A DNA stretch of 12,149 nt from Cyclobacteriaceae bacterium (GTDB lineage Bacteria; Bacteroidota; Bacteroidia; Cytophagales; Cyclobacteriaceae). Shown piece by piece: positions 1-7,216 of this stretch. Position numbers and translations under genes: made by a program. The DNA lies in contig JALOMN010000017.1 in the NCBI GenBank assembly GCA_025455445.1, positions 1 to 12,149 of the forward strand. Direction: 5' to 3'. The notes under the pieces were generated by a model. It saw only the letters and a program-made list of their open reading frames with translations. It was not told the origin of the DNA and made no database searches. Position 1 is the first letter of the stretch; every line of letters starts with the position of its first letter.

Positions 1-1
1 T

Positions 2-391
2 ACCCGCGCCACCTGCGTAGTCGTTGATCGCAGCAGCCACGAAAGCAGGAAGAAAAGTATAAACTACCTGAAAAAAATTCTGACGCTTGGAATAAACATA
101 TTAATATTCCCTGAGGGCACGCAAAATCGAAGTAAAGAAATCATGCAGCCCTTTAAAGATGGTGCATTCAGAATTGCGCTGGATACACAACGGCCACTGA
201 TGCCTATGGTAGTAACCGGTGCCGGCAGACTAATGCCTCCGGGCACGATTGATCTAAAACCAGGAAGAATTAAAATCATTGTCGGAAAAGAGATTCCCAT
301 CAGCAATAATCCTGAAGAGGGCGTGGCTGAATTAAAAGCAAAAACGAATCAAATATTGCTTACCATGATTTTGGAAAACCAGGCGTCCTGA
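2..391 (+). CDS. plsC: 1-acyl-sn-glycerol-3-phosphate acyltransferase family protein, 3' part
   Basis: Only the last 129 residues are inside the window; the 5' end, including the catalytic HX4D motif, lies to the left. The frame is open from base 2. The visible part carries the family's third block, FPEGTQNRS (visible residues about 37-45), which binds the glycerol phosphate in PlsC enzymes, followed by a PLMPMVV stretch (about 64-70) that fits the fourth block of the family. PlsC enzymes transfer an acyl chain to lysophosphatidic acid at the inner membrane during phospholipid synthesis. The frame ends at a TGA. The acyltransferase superfamily call is firm, but the exact substrate cannot be fixed from this fragment, since ornithine-lipid and other lysophospholipid acyltransferases share these motifs. 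Confidence 0.88.
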   Translation, partial: TRATCVVVDRSSHESRKKSINYLKKILTLGINILIFPEGTQNRSKEIMQPFKDGAFRIALDTQRPLMPMVVTGAGRLMPPGTIDLKPGRIKIIVGKEIPISNNPEEGVAELKAKTNQILLTMILENQAS

Positions 392-413
392 TATTTTATA
401 CCAAGCATAAACT

Positions 414-902
414 ATGCATCTCACTTCTAAAAGTTATCTCACCTCACTTAAAATCATTTACATGGCAATGGTGTCAACCATGACACTTTTTACAGTGATT
501 ACGTTGCTGCTTGTTGTAACAGAAAGCATCCATGTGGAAACAGATGAAAAATTCGCCACACTGATGCGCTATATACTGATTGCACTTGTTCCTGTTGGCA
601 TTGGTGCTGGTTATTTTGTATTCAAACAATCCATCTCCACAGCGTTGACACTGCCCACATTAAAAGAAAAATTATTGCGATATCAGGTTGCAGTGTTGAT
701 GCGCGCAGCATGTATGGAAATACCCGGACTCTTTGCTGCGGTAGCCACACTAATAACAGGTGACCTTTCCTTTCTTCTGTTTGCCGCGTTGATTATCGTA
801 TTATTCTTAATACTGTTACCTGCGATTGGCGCCATCGTACAGGATTTAAATCTATCGCAACATGAAAAAGCGATCCTTGAAAATCCGAATGCCACACTAT
901 AA
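414..902 (+). CDS. Four-helix membrane protein of unknown function
   Basis: A 162-residue protein I do not recognise by name. It shows four hydrophobic segments at about residues 13-36, 50-70, 92-115 and 119-141, with short loops and a polar C-terminal tail (about 144-162). It starts 22 bases after the acyltransferase stop and on the same strand, so co-transcription is likely. Small four-helix proteins of this general look, with an arginine before a hydrophobic third helix, are common uncharacterised proteins in Bacteroidota; this resemblance is from memory. The start is taken as the ATG at 414, but Met17 (base 462), just inside the first helix, is an alternative. No enzymatic motif is visible. 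The length, the clean hydrophobic pattern and the position support a real gene. Confidence 0.8.
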   Translation: MHLTSKSYLTSLKIIYMAMVSTMTLFTVITLLLVVTESIHVETDEKFATLMRYILIALVPVGIGAGYFVFKQSISTALTLPTLKEKLLRYQVAVLMRAACMEIPGLFAAVATLITGDLSFLLFAALIIVLFLILLPAIGAIVQDLNLSQHEKAILENPNATL

Positions 903-1107
903 ATAGTGTCAAAACAATAAATCATCCCGAAATGAGAATTTTACCTTAAAATTAATTACTCTTACTATCATACCTAATACTTTACTTTCATAATCGACCC
1001 CTTAACGCTTGTTTATCTGGCATTTAGCGTGTTTATTTGTAGACCCACCGAGTATTTTTTATTGTTTGCCGGTGCTGATGGAACTAAATATCATTTTTTA
1101 AAGAACT

Positions 1108-1115
1108 TAACTTTG
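1108..1115 (+). promoter_or_regulatory. Candidate Bacteroidota -7 box
   Basis: The octamer TAACTTTG matches the Bacteroidota -7 consensus TAnnTTTG. It lies 30 bases before the ATG at 1146, leaving room for a short leader of about 20-25 bases. No TTG-type -33 element sits at the usual spacing of about 19 bases, so the site is only half-matched. It would drive the two secreted-protein genes that follow. The rest of the 903-1145 gap holds only AT-rich sequence and a weak all-AT inverted repeat at 937-953. Confidence 0.45.
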
Positions 1116-1145
1116 CCAATTCTGCGGATATTGGCATCCCTAAAC

Positions 1146-1610
1146 ATGAACCTGAGAAGCATTCTTATACTATTACTTCTATTACCTGCCTCTGGCTTTG
1201 CCCAGAAGGTAACTATGCAAGTATCCAATGCTCAAGGTTTTGATTTTTCTGCTTCAGGAGTGCTCATTAGTTCCTCTATTGGGGAACCTATTATCACTAC
1301 AATCACCAATGGCGAATTGATCATCACCCAGGGTTTTTTGCAGCCGGAGATCATTCCCTGCAATGATGCCGCATTATCATATTATCCCAATCCAACGAAA
1401 GATGATCTTACAGTGGAGATTAACGGTTGTGAAACAGAAATCGAATCAATGCAATTAATTGATATCTGGGGAAGAGTGCTCACCACGTTGACTCCGACAA
1501 CTAATAATTCTGTGTATTTGGGTGACATAAGTCCGGGTGTGTATTTCATTCGTGTTTTTCTCACCAATACAGAATCACAAACAATAAAAATTGCCAAGGT
1601 TTCCAATTAG
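1146..1610 (+). CDS. Small secreted protein with type IX secretion C-terminal sorting domain
   Basis: A 154-residue exported protein. Residues 1-19 form a signal peptide with a long leucine-rich core and cleavage near GFA/Q. Residues about 25-67 (SASG...SSSIGEPI...ITQGFLQPE) match a beta-rich segment that in Bacteroidota often precedes a sorting tail. Residues about 78-154 are a type A type IX sorting domain: YYPNPTKDDLTVEI, then IDIWGRVL, then a GDISPGVYFIRV-like core. Such domains carry proteins across the outer membrane and are usually cleaved, with attachment of the mature protein at the surface. The mature part is only about 55 residues, so this is almost all signal. Cys72 and Cys95 might form a disulfide. 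The open frame extends upstream to 1029, but that extension would place the signal peptide internally and overlap the promoter candidate, so I chose the ATG at 1146. The next gene starts 3 bases after the stop. Confidence 0.85.
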   Translation: MNLRSILILLLLLPASGFAQKVTMQVSNAQGFDFSASGVLISSSIGEPIITTITNGELIITQGFLQPEIIPCNDAALSYYPNPTKDDLTVEINGCETEIESMQLIDIWGRVLTTLTPTTNNSVYLGDISPGVYFIRVFLTNTESQTIKIAKVSN

Positions 1611-1613
1611 CGT

Positions 1614-2942
1614 ATGAAGAAATTTTTACTCACACTTATTCTGTTGTTGTGTTTTGTTGCAGTAACCTGGGCTCAGGCACCGAAAGGTATTAACTATCAG
1701 GGTGTGGCCAGAAATAATGAAGGCAAACCCTATGCCTCGCAGAATATTTCAGTAAGAATCAGTGTATTAAAAAATGCAGCCAATGGAGAAGTAGAATATA
1801 CAGAGACACATAAACCTCAAACCAACCAGTTCGGTTTATTCACATTAGTCATAGGCCAGGGCACAAAAGTATCAGGAGTAGATTTTGGAGCTATCAACTG
1901 GTCACTTGGCAACAAATGGCTTCAGGTAGAAATTGATGCTACCGGTGGAAGTTCATTTGTATTAGCGGGAAGCCAACAATTAATGTCAGTGCCTTATGCC
2001 TTGTATGCTGAAACTTCCGGCAGCAGCACCACGCTTACGGCAGGCTCAGGCATTGCCATTACTAATAATGTGGTAAGCAATACCGGTGATGCTGATAATA
2101 GCCCTACTAACGAATTGCAAAATTTAGGCGAAGTATTAACACGCGGAAATAATGCCGGTGGATTAAAAATTACCAACCTCGGTGCGCCTACAGTAAATAC
2201 GGATGCTGCAACCAAAGCCTATGTAGATACTCAATCCTCTTTGGACCTTGATAAAAGCATAACCAATGAAATTCAGGATCTGACATTAGACCCAGCTACT
2301 GACATCTTGCGAATCACCAACAACGCAGCAGCTACCAATATTAACCTTACACCATATCAACAAACACTCACGTATACACCCGCAACCAATAATCTTTCCA
2401 TTTCAAATGGGAACAACGTTACGATAAGCACTACATTAAGTCAGGCCATCACGAACGGTGGCGCTACAGGCGCAAACGGTGCCCGGCTGCAAAATGTTGG
2501 TACACCAACTGCATCTACCGATGCCACTACAAAAGGATACGTGGATAATGCTATCGCAACAAATTATGCATTTAAAGTTCCTTATTCATTTACTAATTCA
2601 GGAGTTGCAGCTGTTAACCAGGTCGTTCCATTTGGGGCAGATGTATATGATGATTTTAATGTAGTAGCATCGAACCGGTTTACAGCAACAGCCAGTGGCA
2701 CGTATATGTTTTTTGTTGACGGAACTCTGAATAATGCCGGAATCAACATGGAGTTAAGAGTCAATTCAACAACTATAATTCCAATCAGAAAGCAAGATGT
2801 GATTATTGGTGCCAGTGTGTTCGTAAATACAATGCTCAACACGATGGTAAAGCTCAATCCGGGAGATTTTGTTGAAGTGTATATTACGAGTTTTGTACCT
2901 GGTGACAATGCAGCCGGTCACCTCTTTGGCTACAAATTATAA
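1614..2942 (+). CDS. Secreted fibre-like protein with C1q/TNF-like C-terminal domain
   Basis: A 442-residue exported protein with a signal peptide at residues 1-20 (cleavage at WAQ/A). Residues 22-135 are the Bacteroidota N-terminal module beginning APKGINYQGVARN and ending near MSVPYALYAE. The middle (about 140-315) is low-complexity and rich in Asn, Thr and Ala, with TNELQ/TNEIQDLTL segments. It holds two copies of a phage-tail-fibre-type repeat (ITNLGAPTVNTDAATKAYVD and LQNVGTPTASTDATTKGYVD). Residues about 318-442 look like a C1q/TNF-like jelly roll: a GTYMFFVDG strand, LNPGDFVEVYI and a final FGYKL resembling the C1q end. Such heads normally trimerise, so a trimeric extracellular fibre is inferred. 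It has no sorting tail of its own; the gene 3 bases upstream does. The last codon pair, TTATAA, is shared with the opposing rsmG gene. Function is unknown; adhesion or surface binding is the natural guess. Confidence 0.87.
   Translation: MKKFLLTLILLLCFVAVTWAQAPKGINYQGVARNNEGKPYASQNISVRISVLKNAANGEVEYTETHKPQTNQFGLFTLVIGQGTKVSGVDFGAINWSLGNKWLQVEIDATGGSSFVLAGSQQLMSVPYALYAETSGSSTTLTAGSGIAITNNVVSNTGDADNSPTNELQNLGEVLTRGNNAGGLKITNLGAPTVNTDAATKAYVDTQSSLDLDKSITNEIQDLTLDPATDILRITNNAAATNINLTPYQQTLTYTPATNNLSISNGNNVTISTTLSQAITNGGATGANGARLQNVGTPTASTDATTKGYVDNAIATNYAFKVPYSFTNSGVAAVNQVVPFGADVYDDFNVVASNRFTATASGTYMFFVDGTLNNAGINMELRVNSTTIIPIRKQDVIIGASVFVNTMLNTMVKLNPGDFVEVYITSFVPGDNAAGHLFGYKL
2160..2234 (+). repeat. 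Tail-fibre-type repeat, copy 1
   Basis: Encodes residues 183-207 of the fibre protein. The pattern is G-L-K-I-T-N-L-G-x-P-T-x-x-T-D-A-A-T-K-x-Y-V-D, the motif found repeatedly in phage tail fibres. It matches copy 2 with an offset of 106 residues. The DNA of the two copies has diverged, so this is protein-level repetition and not a recent duplication. Confidence 0.75.
2478..2552 (+). repeat. Tail-fibre-type repeat, copy 2
   Basis: Encodes residues 289-313 of the fibre protein, shortly before the C1q-like head. It shares G-x-P-T-x-x-T-D-A-x-T-K-x-Y-V-D with copy 1. In phage and bacterial fibres this motif sits in the trimeric shaft, which supports reading the middle of the protein as a stalk. 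Confidence 0.75.
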
Positions 2943-3566
2943 CGGCACGTATACCACGTGTTTGGTTTCAAAAAATTCTTCCCTGAAGTAATCTGAAAGA
3001 TGGTAGATGCTGTAAGGTCGTTTTAGTTCATTCATCTCTTCTTCCAAATCACCACCCTTTAAATACAGGATACCGTTATCCAATGAGTTTTTAGAATCAC
3101 GCTTCGTTTTATTGTTAATCCAGCCATAAAATTCTTTCATGCGCGTTACTGCCCGGCTAACGATAAAATCGTACTTGCCTTTTAATTGTTCCGCACGAAT
3201 CTGTTCAGCGCTTACATTCTTTAATGACAAAGCCGCAGCAACCTCGTTGACTACCGTAATTTTTTTTCCGATAGAATCCACCAAATGAAAGTTCACTTCC
3301 GGGAATAAAATAGCCAGTGGTATACCTGGAAATCCACCGCCAGTGCCTACATCCAATATATCAGTACCCGGTACAAACGAAATCACTTTTGCTATACCTA
3401 GTGAATGCAGCACGTGATTCGCATAAATGTTTTCAATATCCTTGCGTGAAACCACATTGATTTTATCATTCCACTCTTTGTACAAAGGTGCCAACTGAAT
3501 AAACTGTTGCTGCTGCCTATCCGTTAGTGCAGGAAAATACTTTGTGATTATTGAAATGTCATTCAC
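2937..3566 (-). CDS. rsmG: 16S rRNA (guanine527-N7)-methyltransferase RsmG
   Basis: A 209-residue enzyme, normal for the family, that uses S-adenosylmethionine to methylate N7 of G527 in 16S rRNA of the small subunit. The Rossmann motif is DVGTGGGFPGIPLA (residues 72-85). It is followed by VDSIGKK (96-102), the family's acidic-loop region, SRAVT (137-141) and YLKGGDLEEE (168-177), all typical RsmG signatures. The start is a GTG at 3566; an in-frame stop lies just upstream and no ATG is available in frame near the N-terminus. No Shine-Dalgarno sequence is visible. The gene converges on the fibre gene and overlaps it by 6 bases, with no terminator between them. A run of four glutamines occurs at 18-21. 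The 113 bases before the start (3567-3679) hold no convincing promoter. Confidence 0.96.
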   Translation of the reverse strand: MNDISIITKYFPALTDRQQQQFIQLAPLYKEWNDKINVVSRKDIENIYANHVLHSLGIAKVISFVPGTDILDVGTGGGFPGIPLAILFPEVNFHLVDSIGKKITVVNEVAAALSLKNVSAEQIRAEQLKGKYDFIVSRAVTRMKEFYGWINNKTKRDSKNSLDNGILYLKGGDLEEEMNELKRPYSIYHLSDYFREEFFETKHVVYVPL

Positions 3567-3679
3567 GCCTGGTGGGATTTAAATTGCTCAATCAGTTACC
3601 TTACTTGATTTCCATCAAAGTGTATATACTGCGATAAAATTAAATTAATGAAGCAATATTCTAAAGTAATTATAAACTT

Positions 3680-4645
3680 CTATTGCTGTTGCTGCTGCAT
3701 TTGCAGATAAGCCATGTAAGAATTTCGTGGCACGCTTTCCATGCTATGTGGCTCGCTGATATAGGTAGGCTTGGAATCTCGAAGTTGCGCCTCACTAAAT
3801 TCATAAGCTCCGAATTTTACAGTTACTTCAAGTTGATGCTCTACGCCTCCTTTATAGGTTCCTTTTACCGGAGTGCAATCACTAAAATTCCTGCCAGAGG
3901 CCAATCGTATGTGTCGCTCACCGGCTAGACACTTATTGGTAGGATCAATACCCACCCAACCAGTATCAGGCAACCATGCCTCCGCCCATGCATGTGTGGC
4001 GCCTTCTCCTCGCCATTCGCTGCTTCCCGGACAAATGTATCCGCTGATATAGCGCGCAGGCACTCCCATCAACCGGAGCATATAAAGTAACATGTGTGCA
4101 AAATCCTGACATACACCAGCTTTCAATTGCCATATCTCATCAACACTTGTTTCCACATTGGTTACCCCCTTCTGGTAGGTGAAGTTTTCATAGATGTAAT
4201 TAGAAAGCTCATGTATGGTGTGCAATGGATGTTGCTCCTTGCTGAGTATTTCGCGTATGGCGTGTTGCACCTGCACTTGGCACTGTGCCTGCTCTGCTCT
4301 TAAATAATCATGATATTCCAATTGGTTTTCTTCCTTGAGTATGATACTCCAGGCATCCGACATTGAATTCGTTAATTCAATTTCCCTGGGTGGCAACATT
4401 TCCACCTCCATCAGATTATCAATAATAAGTTCTTTATGCGGAGGGAGTATGCTGAAAAAACCTGTTGTATTTCCAAAGTAATCTTTAAATAAATGAATTG
4501 CCGGTTGCTGAGGCACAGTAATGTGGTGATTATTCACCCGCTGAATTTCATCATTTACAGGATAAAGTTTTATCTGGCTGGCGGAGTCAATTACAAATCC
4601 GGAATAGACATAATGAGTGCGATGGAGAATATGAAAATGTGGCAT
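3680..4645 (-). CDS. Transglutaminase-like cysteine protein with bacterial transglutaminase N-terminal domain
   Basis: A 321-residue protein. Residues about 4-85 fit the beta-rich N-terminal domain of bacterial transglutaminase-like proteins (HILHRTHYVYSG start, NTTGFFSI). Residues about 140-240 are the transglutaminase core with a complete triad: Cys179 in AGVCQDFAH, His218 in GATHAWAEAWLP and Asp234 in GIDPTNK. There is no signal peptide, so it should act in the cytoplasm. Members of this fold act as peptidases, amidases or transamidases; which applies here is not shown by sequence. It is the last gene of the ATP-grasp/alpha-E unit, starting 12 bases after the alpha-E stop. In this conserved set it is thought to cut or remodel the product of the ATP-grasp partner, which is inference. 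The protein ends in an odd LQMQQQQQ tail directly before the stop. Confidence 0.93.
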   Translation of the reverse strand: MPHFHILHRTHYVYSGFVIDSASQIKLYPVNDEIQRVNNHHITVPQQPAIHLFKDYFGNTTGFFSILPPHKELIIDNLMEVEMLPPREIELTNSMSDAWSIILKEENQLEYHDYLRAEQAQCQVQVQHAIREILSKEQHPLHTIHELSNYIYENFTYQKGVTNVETSVDEIWQLKAGVCQDFAHMLLYMLRLMGVPARYISGYICPGSSEWRGEGATHAWAEAWLPDTGWVGIDPTNKCLAGERHIRLASGRNFSDCTPVKGTYKGGVEHQLEVTVKFGAYEFSEAQLRDSKPTYISEPHSMESVPRNSYMAYLQMQQQQQ

Positions 4646-4657
4646 TTGTTTTCCGGA

Positions 4658-5581
4658 TTAAGTATATCCAAAATAAAGTGTTGACAACTTATAGGCGATT
4701 GACTTTATTTCTTTGCGTGCATGACTAATCTGTTCTTTTAGCTCTTCAACCGATATCGATGAATTAAACCCATAGCGCAATCCATTCACTGATTTGCCAA
4801 TCAAAAATTCCATTTCTTTAAAATTCTCCGGCAGTGAAATTGTATCTAAGCGTTTAAAGTATCGCTCTACCTGCAACATATTATATAAAACCGAGTGCGG
4901 AAATAGCGTGTTGTGTATTATCTGATGGACAACTTCATTCATCTGAAGCGCATTTTTATATTGCTTGGTATGAAATTCATAGCCCGACAATGAATAGAGC
5001 AGGTATTTCCAATGCATAGCTTCATTTCCGCCACTTACCATTTCAATCAGTTTCAATTCAAGTATATCTAATGTGCGTAAACTGCGCTCCATAAACTTGC
5101 CAATATTCAAGAATGTATAGCCTTCTCCCCGGCTCATAGTAACATCTACCGTTCCATAAAACAGAATGCTTTCTTTCAAAAGTTTATCGATGGTAGTTAC
5201 GGGATCATTCTTAAGCAATGACACTTCGGTCTGCTTATCCTGAATCAGGTGGTAATATTCATTAATACATTGCCATAATTCTTTTGTAATATAGTCTTGC
5301 ACCGCCCTTGCATTTTCTCTTGCGCGAATAATATTAACTATTACTGCGTTGTCATTCTCCTTATTTAATACGAGATGAAATATAGCATCGCGATAGCCAT
5401 TCACTTCTAACTCCGACACTGGTGAGTTTGCCCCAAGTCCATCTACCCATAACTTCCAGTTAAAATTCTGAATTTCATCCTGCGAAGCAATATAGTTGGT
5501 GCGCAAAACCCGTAACACATTGTCGGTGCGCTCCATGTATCGGGCCATCCAGAAAACAGAATCAGCAACTCTACTTAACAT
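4658..5581 (-). CDS. Alpha-E domain-containing protein
   Basis: A 307-residue, mainly helical protein of the alpha-E family, named for its conserved alpha helices and glutamates. The hallmark N-terminus MLSRVADSVFWMARYMERTD is present in full, as is the second family signature RGEGYTFLNIGKFMERSLRT (residues 151-170). Its length is usual for the stand-alone family member. No biochemical activity is established; it nearly always sits between a circularly permuted ATP-grasp gene and a transglutaminase-like gene, exactly as here, with gaps of 34 and 12 bases. A role as scaffold or partner of the ATP-grasp protein is inferred. There is no signal peptide or membrane segment. The start at the ATG of 5581 is fixed by the family's N-terminal signature. 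Confidence 0.94.
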   Translation of the reverse strand: MLSRVADSVFWMARYMERTDNVLRVLRTNYIASQDEIQNFNWKLWVDGLGANSPVSELEVNGYRDAIFHLVLNKENDNAVIVNIIRARENARAVQDYITKELWQCINEYYHLIQDKQTEVSLLKNDPVTTIDKLLKESILFYGTVDVTMSRGEGYTFLNIGKFMERSLRTLDILELKLIEMVSGGNEAMHWKYLLYSLSGYEFHTKQYKNALQMNEVVHQIIHNTLFPHSVLYNMLQVERYFKRLDTISLPENFKEMEFLIGKSVNGLRYGFNSSISVEELKEQISHARKEIKSIAYKLSTLYFGYT

Positions 5582-5615
5582 GAATAATGCGCTTTCGTAA
5601 TCATCATAATTTCCT

Positions 5616-7061
5616 TTAACTCAATACCCAGGTATCTTTGCTGCCTCCTCCTTGTGAAGAATTTACCACCAACGATCCTTCGCGAAGTGCCACACGTGTA
5701 AGTCCACCCGGCACCAGTTCAATACCTTCCGGTCCATAAAGGGCAAATGGCCTTAAGTCAACATGGCGGGGTTGAAGTTTACCGTTTATAAAACAAGGCA
5801 CCGAAGACAAACTTATAATCGGCTGTGCAATAAACTGACGTGGATTTTTTTCTACTTCTATTTTATAGGAAGCAATTTCGCTTTCGCCCACTGCCGAACC
5901 CATCAACATACCATAGCCACCACTTTCGTTGGTTTTCTTAATCACCATTTTGTGAATATTTTCAAACACAAAGGCAAAGTGTTCCGGATTATCCAACGAG
6001 TAGGTGGGTACAGTTTTCAAGATTGGCTCCTCATTGAGATAATATCGTATCATGTGTGCTACATAGGGATAGATAGACTTATCATCCGCCACACCATTTC
6101 CGGGTGCATTGACAATCGCCACATTTCCTTTTCGATAGGCATAATATATTCCGGATACGCCCAGAATACTGGATGGATTGAAGATGAGTGGATCTAAATA
6201 TTCGTCATCCACTCTGCGATAAATTACATCCACTTGTTTAAGGCCAGCCGTAGTTTTCATATACACTTTCGCGTTGTCAACTACCAAATCCTTTCCTTCC
6301 ACCAAATCAACACCCATGAGACGGGCTAATGTGGAGTGTTCGAAGTATGCTGAATTAAACAACCCGGGTGTAAGCACTACTACAGTAGGTTTACTCTTTT
6401 GCACATTGGAAAGATTGAGCATGTTTTTCAACAGCAAATCAGGATAGTCTTTCACAGAGCGCACATTATTCTTAGGTAATAAGCCGGGATAAATCCGGTA
6501 GGTCATATTCCTGTTCTCCAGCATATATGAAACCCCGGAAGGAGTTCGCAGATTATCTTCCAGCACATAATACGATCCATCACTATCGCGTATCAGGTCA
6601 ATACCCGAAATATGAGTATAGATATCAAAAGGCACATCCACATTCACCATCTCCCTTAAAAATCCGGGGCACGAATAAATCAGTGCAGCCGGTACGATAC
6701 CGTCTTTAAGAATAAACTGATTGTGATAGATGTCTCGTAGAAAAATATTGAGTGCTTTGATACGCTGTTTTATTCCACTCTCTATTAGCGCCCACTCTGT
6801 TGCGGTAATAATTCGGGGAATAATATCAAACGGAAAAATCTTTTCAATGCCTTCTCCATCGCTATACACAGTAAACGTTACACCTTGACTCATGAATAGC
6901 TTTTTTGCCAGTTCATCTTTAGCCAGGAAATCATTAGAAGATACTTGAGTAAGCGAATCAAAAAATTGCTGATATTGAGTGCGAAGCTTACCCTCTGCGC
7001 ACATTTCATCCCATACATTTGCTTTGGGTGAGTAATCAGAAATAAAATCCTTCAACGACAT
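5616..7061 (-). CDS. Circularly permuted type 2 ATP-grasp protein
   Basis: A protein of 481 residues from the ATG at 7061; a TTG five codons upstream (7076) is open but less likely. It belongs to the circularly permuted ATP-grasp family (formerly DUF404/DUF407). Visible signatures in order, numbered from the ATG, are SDGSYYVLEDNLRTPSG (160-176), VIYRRVDDEYLDP (279-291), NAPGNGVADDKSIYPY (318-333), VIKKTNESGGYGM (373-385), RHVDLRPFAL (432-441) and the C-terminal NSSQGGGSKDTWVL. The glycine-rich, Lys and acidic residues fit nucleotide and metal binding. ATP-grasp enzymes join a carboxylate to an amine through an acyl phosphate, so peptide or amide ligation is expected, with substrate unknown. 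It opens the three-gene unit. Upstream, 7062-7135 holds only a weak CACTTTG -7-like site and a palindrome (7098-7107). Confidence 0.94.
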   Translation of the reverse strand: MSLKDFISDYSPKANVWDEMCAEGKLRTQYQQFFDSLTQVSSNDFLAKDELAKKLFMSQGVTFTVYSDGEGIEKIFPFDIIPRIITATEWALIESGIKQRIKALNIFLRDIYHNQFILKDGIVPAALIYSCPGFLREMVNVDVPFDIYTHISGIDLIRDSDGSYYVLEDNLRTPSGVSYMLENRNMTYRIYPGLLPKNNVRSVKDYPDLLLKNMLNLSNVQKSKPTVVVLTPGLFNSAYFEHSTLARLMGVDLVEGKDLVVDNAKVYMKTTAGLKQVDVIYRRVDDEYLDPLIFNPSSILGVSGIYYAYRKGNVAIVNAPGNGVADDKSIYPYVAHMIRYYLNEEPILKTVPTYSLDNPEHFAFVFENIHKMVIKKTNESGGYGMLMGSAVGESEIASYKIEVEKNPRQFIAQPIISLSSVPCFINGKLQPRHVDLRPFALYGPEGIELVPGGLTRVALREGSLVVNSSQGGGSKDTWVLS

Positions 7062-7097
7062 TTTATAAATATACAAAGTGCAAGGAAGTAAGCAAGT

Positions 7098-7107
7098 TGC
7101 ATATGCA
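7098..7107. repeat. Perfect 10-base palindrome upstream of the ATP-grasp unit
   Basis: TGCATATGCA is fully self-complementary and lies 37 bases before the ATG at 7061, near where a promoter for the three-gene unit should be. It could be an operator half-site pair, but a single 10-base palindrome is weak evidence. Confidence 0.3.
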
Positions 7108-7135
7108 GGACATTAAAATTTAAATCGATTGCATG

Positions 7136-7174
7136 AAAAATAAAAAAATGCCGGGCACCCCTGCCCGACATTTT
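7136..7174 (-). terminator. Rho-independent terminator of the barrel/haloperoxidase unit
   Basis: Read on the minus strand there is a stem ATGTCGGGCA, a GGGG loop and TGCCCGGCAT (7171-7148), extended by three A-T pairs to 13 pairs, then a T tract continuing to 7136 with one interruption. The only non-Watson-Crick position is a U-G wobble in minus-strand RNA. In plus-strand RNA the same position would be a C-A mismatch, so the hairpin is tuned to the minus strand. It begins 43 bases after the stop of the haloperoxidase-like gene and separates that unit from the ATP-grasp unit. Confidence 0.93.
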
Positions 7175-7216
7175 ACCCTTAAAACAATTACTTAATAATT
7201 AACAATAACTACTTAC

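Noticed and set aside
937..953. Seven-pair inverted repeat AATTTTA-CCT-TAAAATT after the membrane protein gene
   Set aside because: It is made only of A-T pairs, has no T tract, and is expected by chance in such AT-rich sequence.
1029..1145. N-terminal extension of the sorting-tail protein to the ATG at 1029
   Set aside because: It would bury the signal peptide 39 residues inside the protein and cover the -7 box at 1108-1115. The ATG at 1146 gives a normal signal peptide.
2582..2908. 108-codon minus-strand open frame inside the fibre gene
   Set aside because: It lies antisense to the C1q-like domain, which is well supported, and has no recognisable features of its own.
3616..3624. Possible minus-strand -7 box (TA, three bases, TTTG) before rsmG
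   Set aside because: The internal spacing is one base too long and no -33 TTG lies at the right distance.
5763..6197. 144-codon plus-strand open frame inside the ATP-grasp gene
   Set aside because: It lies antisense to a gene with clear family motifs, shows no domain or signal, and has the composition of a reverse-strand shadow.
7062..7076. TTG start five codons upstream for the ATP-grasp gene
   Set aside because: The ATG at 7061 is a stronger start codon and gives the expected short N-terminus; the extra residues add nothing recognisable.
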